This document shows, in pieces, positions 13,829-17,770 of a DNA stretch of 17,770 nucleotides (position 1 is the first letter of the stretch; every line of letters starts with the position of its first letter). The DNA comes from WYZ-LMO11 sp964617245 (GTDB lineage Archaea > Thermoproteota > Methanomethylicia > Methanomethylicales > Methanomethylicaceae): assembly GCA_964617245.1 (NCBI GenBank), contig CAZTWF010000100.1:1-17770 (forward strand), read 5' to 3'. The position numbers and the translations under genes are program-made. Below the pieces are notes generated by a model that was not told the origin of the DNA, made no database searches, and saw nothing but the letters and a program-made list of their open reading frames with translations.

Positions 13829-14596
13829 TTAAAGAGGAAAAAGACTTCTTATATTAGAATATATTATTTTTTGAATATCTCCTCCACTTACTCCTTCTTT
13901 ACTTAAATAATATGCTGTTCTTGGAAGAGCAAGAGGATCTGATGGATTAACACCAATATCACTATTTATAACAATTCCCTCAGGACCATATTTTGTAATT
14001 ACATCATAAACATCCTTAGGTGTTAATTTTCCTGGTTGTACTGTTAAACCTACTATAGCACCTATAGATCTTGCTCTTTCTACTAAGTCTGGTGTTAAAT
14101 GGTCTATTATAACTCTTGAAAAATCTACATTTTCAGAATCTAATATAGATATTATTTTTTCAAAAATCTTTTGTTTATTTTGTCTAGGAGTATGAACTAT
14201 AATTGGTACTAAATATTCATTTGCAATTCTCAATTGTTGAATAAATATATCTTCTTCTTCCTTACTTCCAGTCTCTAATCCTACTTCTCCTAATGCAGAT
14301 GCTTTTTCTTTATCAAATAATGTAAGCATATAATCTAAAACCATTTTTACTTCTGATTCTGGTATGGATTTTGGATGTATTCCAATAGCAACTCTATTAT
14401 GTATTCCATATCTATAAAGTCTATATGTTTCATTTTCAATTAACCATTTAAATAAATCATACATTGTAGAAAAACCATGAGGTTGAAATGGTAAAAAAGA
14501 ACATAATATTACTCCCTCTATACCAGAAATTGCCATAAGTTCTAAATCTTCAGGTCCTCTGAGGTATGTATGTGTATGAGAATCAATAAATCTCAA
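13829..14596 (-). CDS. TatD-like metal-dependent hydrolase
   Basis: 255 residues, amidohydrolase-superfamily TIM barrel. Metal ligands appear in the expected order: H7 and H9 in DSHTHT, E104 in GEVGLE, H135 in IVHTPR, H166 in IIDHL, and D213 in NSDIG. GIHPKSIP (72-79) matches the TatD H-P-h pattern. TatD proteins are often DNA exonucleases, but archaeal relatives are uncharacterised, so substrate is open. The start is TTG, set by AGGTGA (complement of 14601-14606) five bases upstream, which overlaps the stop of the thioredoxin gene. The 9-base gap and shared strand put it last in the operon with serB and thioredoxin. Confidence 0.85.
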   Translation of the reverse strand: MRFIDSHTHTYLRGPEDLELMAISGIEGVILCSFLPFQPHGFSTMYDLFKWLIENETYRLYRYGIHNRVAIGIHPKSIPESEVKMVLDYMLTLFDKEKASALGEVGLETGSKEEEDIFIQQLRIANEYLVPIIVHTPRQNKQKIFEKIISILDSENVDFSRVIIDHLTPDLVERARSIGAIVGLTVQPGKLTPKDVYDVITKYGPEGIVINSDIGVNPSDPLALPRTAYYLSKEGVSGGDIQKIIYSNIRSLFPL

Positions 14597-14605
14597 ATTT
14601 TCACC

Positions 14606-15031
14606 TTATAAATTATTAATAATTTCTCTTTCAAGAACTTCTTCTCTTACAACTCCTATAATTCTTTTAATTTCTTTTCCATCTTTTATAAAGACAAATG
14701 TAGGTACTCCATATATATTAAATCTTTGAGGAATTATAAAGTTCTCATCAACATTTACTTTGACCATTAATACTTTTCCTTTATATTTTTCAGCAAGTCT
14801 TTCAAATATTGGTGCCATTATATTACATGGACCACACCATGGAGCCCAAAAATCTACAACTACAAGTTTTTTAGATGTATTTACAATAGAATCAAAATCT
14901 TCATCTCCTAATTCAATATAGCTTTTTTCCATTTTTCTCTCCTCTTTATTACTTTTTTCTATACTCTTTATTAATTCTTTAAGCTTTTTTAATTTTATCT
15001 TCTCAAGTTCTTTATCATATTCCTCAGACAT
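14606..15031 (-). CDS. trxA: Thioredoxin with charged N-terminal extension
   Basis: 141 residues from the chosen ATG. The thioredoxin fold begins near residue 35 and has the classical FWAPWCGPC active site (C66, C69) and the cis-proline loop YGVPTFVF, so it should be an active thiol-disulfide reductant. Before it are about 35 residues rich in Lys and Glu, probably helical or coiled coil, absent from bacterial TrxA but seen in some archaeal thioredoxins. ATG 15031 overlaps the serB stop by 8 bases; another ATG at 15040 would add three residues. Third in the ACT-serB-trx-tatD operon. A thioredoxin could serve the ArsC-like protein at 1.6-2.0 kb, but they are not linked in an operon. Confidence 0.92.
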   Translation of the reverse strand: MSEEYDKELEKIKLKKLKELIKSIEKSNKEERKMEKSYIELGDEDFDSIVNTSKKLVVVDFWAPWCGPCNIMAPIFERLAEKYKGKVLMVKVNVDENFIIPQRFNIYGVPTFVFIKDGKEIKRIIGVVREEVLEREIINNL

Positions 15032-15977
15032 TTTTATCATATTCTTCTAAACGCTTAACTATATCTTTTTTTAGGTCTATACATCCCATAAGAGCTAGTA
15101 ATATTCTAATATCATCAGTATTTATTAATCCATGAGCTCTCTCTTTTACAATAAGTTTTGGCTTATAGCCAATTCCTAATCCTACATTTTCTATCATAAA
15201 AAGATCATTTGCACCATCTCCAATAGCAACACATGATTCTAATCCTATACCTAATTCTTTAGCTATTTTCTTTATTGCATTTAATTTAGCCTCTGGACTT
15301 ATTATTTCACCTTCAACTTCTCCTGTTAAATATCCATCTTTAATAATAAGCTTATTACAAAATACATAATCTGCTCCTATTAACTCTCCAATATAATTAG
15401 AAATAAAATCAAAACTTCCAGTTATAATTCCAATTTTAAATCCTAATTCTTTTAATTTTAATGTTAATTCTTTTACACCAGGATTTATAATAACAGATGA
15501 TTTTATTCTTTCTAATACACTTATAGGTAAGCCTTTTAATAATCTTACTCTTGCTTTAAGTGCTTCTAAATAATTTATCTTTCCTTCCATTGCCATTTTT
15601 GTAATTCTTTTAACTTCTTCACCAACACCTGCTGCTTTTGCAAGTTCATCAATTACTTCTTGTTCAATAAGTGTTCCATCTAGATCAAATACTATTACTT
15701 TTTTATCATATTTATAACTTTGAAAAGACTCTATAGTAACAGCAAGACCTACATCTTCACAACTTTTCTTTAATATATTCATTAATACATCCTTTCTTAT
15801 TAAAGATGTACTTGTATCTATTGCTAATATAATTACAAATAGATCTGAGAAAATTGTTGATGCTCTTGTTTTAAGTATATTTACATGAAATCTAGCAAGT
15901 ACACCAGTTACATTAGCTACTATTCCTGGTCTATCTTTTCCTACAACTGTTATTACCATTTTATTATCTTCCAGCAT
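15024..15977 (-). CDS. serB: Phosphoserine phosphatase with N-terminal ACT domain
   Basis: Last step of serine synthesis, phosphoserine to serine. 317 residues. The N-terminal ACT domain (about 7-85: VITVVGKDRPGIVANVTGVL) probably senses an amino acid. The HAD phosphatase domain follows, with the nucleophile motif FDLDGTL (D98, D100), ITGSFD (motif II), K231 in SPEAKLNA (motif III), and GDGANDLFM with D254/D258 (motif IV); all four HAD motifs are intact. ATG 15977 is preceded by GAGGTG about 10 bases upstream, inside the end of the ACT gene, which it overlaps by 14 bases. Starts at 16007 (longer overlap, no ribosome site) and 15959 are alternatives. Confidence 0.93.
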   Translation of the reverse strand: MLEDNKMVITVVGKDRPGIVANVTGVLARFHVNILKTRASTIFSDLFVIILAIDTSTSLIRKDVLMNILKKSCEDVGLAVTIESFQSYKYDKKVIVFDLDGTLIEQEVIDELAKAAGVGEEVKRITKMAMEGKINYLEALKARVRLLKGLPISVLERIKSSVIINPGVKELTLKLKELGFKIGIITGSFDFISNYIGELIGADYVFCNKLIIKDGYLTGEVEGEIISPEAKLNAIKKIAKELGIGLESCVAIGDGANDLFMIENVGLGIGYKPKLIVKERAHGLINTDDIRILLALMGCIDLKKDIVKRLEEYDKNV

Positions 15978-16260
15978 AGTAAAATGACACCTCAAGTCCA
16001 AGTTCATTACATAAATAATACATTTTTTCTTTTAATTTATCTATGCTAGCATTAAAAGGTATTTTTACTAACATAGATAATATAAAAATATTTTTCATTA
16101 CTACTTGATCTAGATCTTCAATATTATATCCAAATTCTGCTATAACAGATGAAATTTCAGCTATTAATCCTGGTCTATTTGGTCCAATTGTAGTAATTAG
16201 TATATATCTATCTTGACTATCTTTTTCTTGAATATCTTTTTTTATTTCTTTTTTTTGCAT
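15964..16260 (-). CDS. Stand-alone ACT-domain protein (UPF0237-like)
   Basis: 98 residues: a Lys/Glu/Asp-rich N-terminus of about 17 residues, then one ACT domain (ILITTIGPNRPGLIAEISSV... YNIEDLDQVVMKNIFILSML). Single-domain ACT proteins of this kind bind small ligands, often amino acids, as dimers. It overlaps serB, whose protein begins with a related ACT domain, so it may pair with SerB's ACT domain or have arisen by duplication. Strong Shine-Dalgarno (AAGGGAGA) before the ATG. First gene of the operon. Confidence 0.85.
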   Translation of the reverse strand: MQKKEIKKDIQEKDSQDRYILITTIGPNRPGLIAEISSVIAEFGYNIEDLDQVVMKNIFILSMLVKIPFNASIDKLKEKMYYLCNELGLEVSFYYAGR

Positions 16261-16284
16261 AATTTCTCCCTTAACGAAAAAATT

Positions 16285-16321
16285 GATATATATTAGAAAG
16301 TCTAAAAGTTTTCGTATATAT
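16285..16321. promoter_or_regulatory. Overlapping divergent promoters, ACT-serB operon / corrinoid-metE operon
   Basis: The 71-base gap holds two TATA-like elements. GATATATATTA (16285-16295) fits plus-strand initiation near 16316, giving a leader of about 16 bases for the corrinoid gene. GTATATATG (complement CATATATAC, 16314-16322) fits minus-strand initiation near 16290 and leaves room for the AAGGGAGA site of the ACT gene. Each core promoter lies over the other's start region, so serine and methionine operons may exclude or co-regulate each other. Confidence 0.5.
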
Positions 16322-16331
16322 GTGAAGAACT

Positions 16332-16955
16332 ATGGATATTTTAGAAGAACTTAAAAAATCAATAATTGAACAAGACTCAAAAAAATCTAAGATATTAACT
16401 GAAAAATCTCTTAATATGGGAATAAATACTAATGATATTATTAATGCTATAACTGAAGGATTAAGATATGTTGGAGATTTATTTGATAAAGGAGAATTAT
16501 TTCTTCCTGAAGTTATAAGAGCAGCAAATACTGCAAAAACTTCTCTTGGTTTAGTTTTACCAATAATTAGTAAAAGTGAAAATAAAAATTATAAAGCAGT
16601 AATAGCAATTGGATCATTAGGTCCTCATGATATAGGAAAATCTATTGTTTCTGCTATGCTTATTGCTAATAATTTTAAAGTAATAGATATAGGTATTAAT
16701 ATTAATCCAGAAATAGTAGAAAAAATATTAAAAGAAAATAAAGTAGATATTTTAGCACTTTCTATTTTATTAACTTCAGATATTGAAAAAGCAGAAAGAA
16801 TAATATCATCTGCACGTAAAATATCTAATAAATTAAAAATAATGATTGGAGGAGTTGCTGTAAATGAAGAAATTGCTAAAAAAATAGGAGCAGATGCTTA
16901 TGGTAAAGATGCTAATGATGCTGTAAAAATAGCTAATAATTGGGTGGAAAAATGA
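16332..16955 (+). CDS. Corrinoid (B12-binding) methyl-carrier protein, variant cobalt-ligand loop
   Basis: 207 residues, the size of MtaC/MtbC/MtmC-type corrinoid proteins. The N-terminal helical cap (about 1-85) has the typical VGDLFDKGELFLPEVIRAA. The C-terminal Rossmann B12-binding domain (about 88-207) has LGPHDIGK (96-103) with the expected cobalt-ligand histidine H99, then SILLTS (144-149) and GGVAVNEEIAKKIGADAYGKDANDAV. The usual DxHxxG motif is altered: the Asp is missing (G97 in its place) and the loop is two residues shorter than the common GTVxGDxHDIGK form. Function inferred: carry a methyl group for the next gene, a methionine-synthase-like enzyme, which it overlaps by four bases (ATGA). 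No Shine-Dalgarno before the ATG. Confidence 0.9.
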   Translation: MDILEELKKSIIEQDSKKSKILTEKSLNMGINTNDIINAITEGLRYVGDLFDKGELFLPEVIRAANTAKTSLGLVLPIISKSENKNYKAVIAIGSLGPHDIGKSIVSAMLIANNFKVIDIGININPEIVEKILKENKVDILALSILLTSDIEKAERIISSARKISNKLKIMIGGVAVNEEIAKKIGADAYGKDANDAVKIANNWVEK

Positions 16956-17770
16956 TAAAAACAACAGTTATTGGTAGTTATCCTGTAGTTGGTAAGGATA
17001 TAGAAGCTATTAGAATTGCTGTAGAAGATCAAATTAATGCAGGTATTGAAATAATAAGTGATGGTCAGACAAGAAAAGATATGATTTCATATTTTTCAGA
17101 TCATATACCTGGCTTTAAAGTAGAAAATGAGAAAACTGAAATAATAGGAAAAATAAAACCACCTGAAGAAATACCATTAGTAGAAGATTTTTTATTTGCT
17201 AAAAAATTATCCTATGGAAAAGCAGAATTAAAAGCTATTATTACTGGACCTATAACTATGATATTTTTCTCTGAACTATCTCCTGATGCTCCTTATTCAG
17301 GATTTAGAGATTTAAGATTATATGAAGATATTTCAGAAGCATTAGCAGTAGAAATTGAAATTATATCTAAAAAAGTAGGAATAAAATATTTTCAAATAGA
17401 TGAACCAAGTTTTTCCATAGGAGCACCTATTGATATTGGAAGAAAATTTATTGAAAGAATAACTTCTGATATAAAGGGAATTAAATCTTTACATGTATGT
17501 GGAAATTTAAGAAAATCATTTAAAGAAATTGTAAAAATTGAAAATATAGATGTATTATCATTTTCTTTTAAAGATAATATAAGTAATTTTGATACTGTTG
17601 AAAGAAAAACTATAGAAGATTATTCTAAGAAATTAGGATTAGGATGTGTAAGTACTATGGAAAATAATATTGATAGTATAGAATCTATAAAGAAAATAAT
17701 AATAAAAGGTTTAGAAACTTATGGTCAAGAAAATATAGCTTTTATTCATCCAGATTGTGGATTAAGATCA
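16952..17770 (+). CDS. Core MetE-type methionine synthase (C-terminal-domain only; cut by window edge)
   Basis: First 273 codons; the frame is open at the right edge. The protein starts directly with the catalytic barrel (TTVIGSYPV), without the N-terminal folate-binding half of full MetE, as in archaeal/anaerobe core-MetE (Mes) enzymes. Family landmarks are ITGPITM, YSGFRDLRLYEDI, QIDEPSF, H181-V-C183-G (zinc ligands) and HPDC269GLR (third thiol ligand). At the position of the fourth zinc ligand, where relatives have Glu in a DILDHEFA-like segment, this protein reads DVLSFSFKDN, so Ser replaces Glu. ATGA overlap with the corrinoid gene implies translational coupling and a methyl-corrinoid donor. 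Another thiol methyltransferase role is possible. Confidence 0.88.
   Translation, partial: MIKTTVIGSYPVVGKDIEAIRIAVEDQINAGIEIISDGQTRKDMISYFSDHIPGFKVENEKTEIIGKIKPPEEIPLVEDFLFAKKLSYGKAELKAIITGPITMIFFSELSPDAPYSGFRDLRLYEDISEALAVEIEIISKKVGIKYFQIDEPSFSIGAPIDIGRKFIERITSDIKGIKSLHVCGNLRKSFKEIVKIENIDVLSFSFKDNISNFDTVERKTIEDYSKKLGLGCVSTMENNIDSIESIKKIIIKGLETYGQENIAFIHPDCGLRS

Noticed and set aside
1..17770. CRISPR arrays, insertion sequences, phage genes, long repeats
   Set aside because: No regularly spaced repeats, transposase motifs or terminal inverted repeats were seen on either strand.

Overview
The window reads as chromosomal DNA from a very AT-rich archaeon, most likely a thermophile of the TACK (Thermoproteota) side. 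The evidence is a crenarchaeal-type B1 DNA polymerase N-terminus, TATA-box promoters, Shine-Dalgarno sites of the GAGGTG/GGTGAT kind, a tRNA-Arg with an intron at a non-canonical position inside a bulge-helix-bulge, a candidate archaeal C/D box guide RNA, and an inositol-1-phosphate synthase. The only GC-rich stretch is the tRNA, with nearly all-GC stems in an AT-rich background, which fits growth at high temperature. I cannot name the genus.

Layout. Positions 1-1207 (minus) hold the start of polB1, cut by the left edge, and a small zinc-finger-like gene 4 bases upstream of it. A spliced tRNA-Arg(GCG) diverges at 1253-1347. Next on minus come an ArsC/low-molecular-weight phosphatase protein (1559-1963), a decayed gene (about 2075-2445), and an energy-coupling-factor (ECF) transporter operon of thiW, a small unknown ORF and ecfT (3959 to 2477) with no ATPase gene. 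A cysteine-rich DUF2284 protein diverges from it (4054-4698). A gene remnant with two in-frame stops (4720-4920, minus) lies before argS (4978-6882, plus).

A candidate C/D box sRNA (6896-6951, minus) sits just past the 3' end of carB. The carAB operon (11298 to 6983, minus) makes carbamoyl phosphate for arginine and pyrimidines. Inositol-1-phosphate synthase (11420-12487, plus) diverges from carA and converges on a class III aminotransferase (13783 to 12494, minus). An operon of ACT-domain protein, serB, thioredoxin and TatD-like hydrolase follows (16260 to 13829, minus). Divergent from it, a corrinoid protein (16332-16955) overlaps by ATGA the start of a core MetE-type methionine synthase (16952 to the right edge).

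The genes are largely biosynthesis and housekeeping: carbamoyl phosphate, arginyl-tRNA, serine, methionine, inositol lipid or solute, thiamin-precursor uptake. The most unusual parts are: (i) the corrinoid protein/core-MetE pair, in which both partners deviate at textbook positions; (ii) the guide RNA with a 10-base match to the conserved 16S 530 loop; (iii) the tRNA-Arg intron at 29/30 with a complete splicing motif; (iv) the polymerase N-terminus with a PIP-box-like start and a long charged tether. No mobile element, CRISPR array or phage gene was seen.
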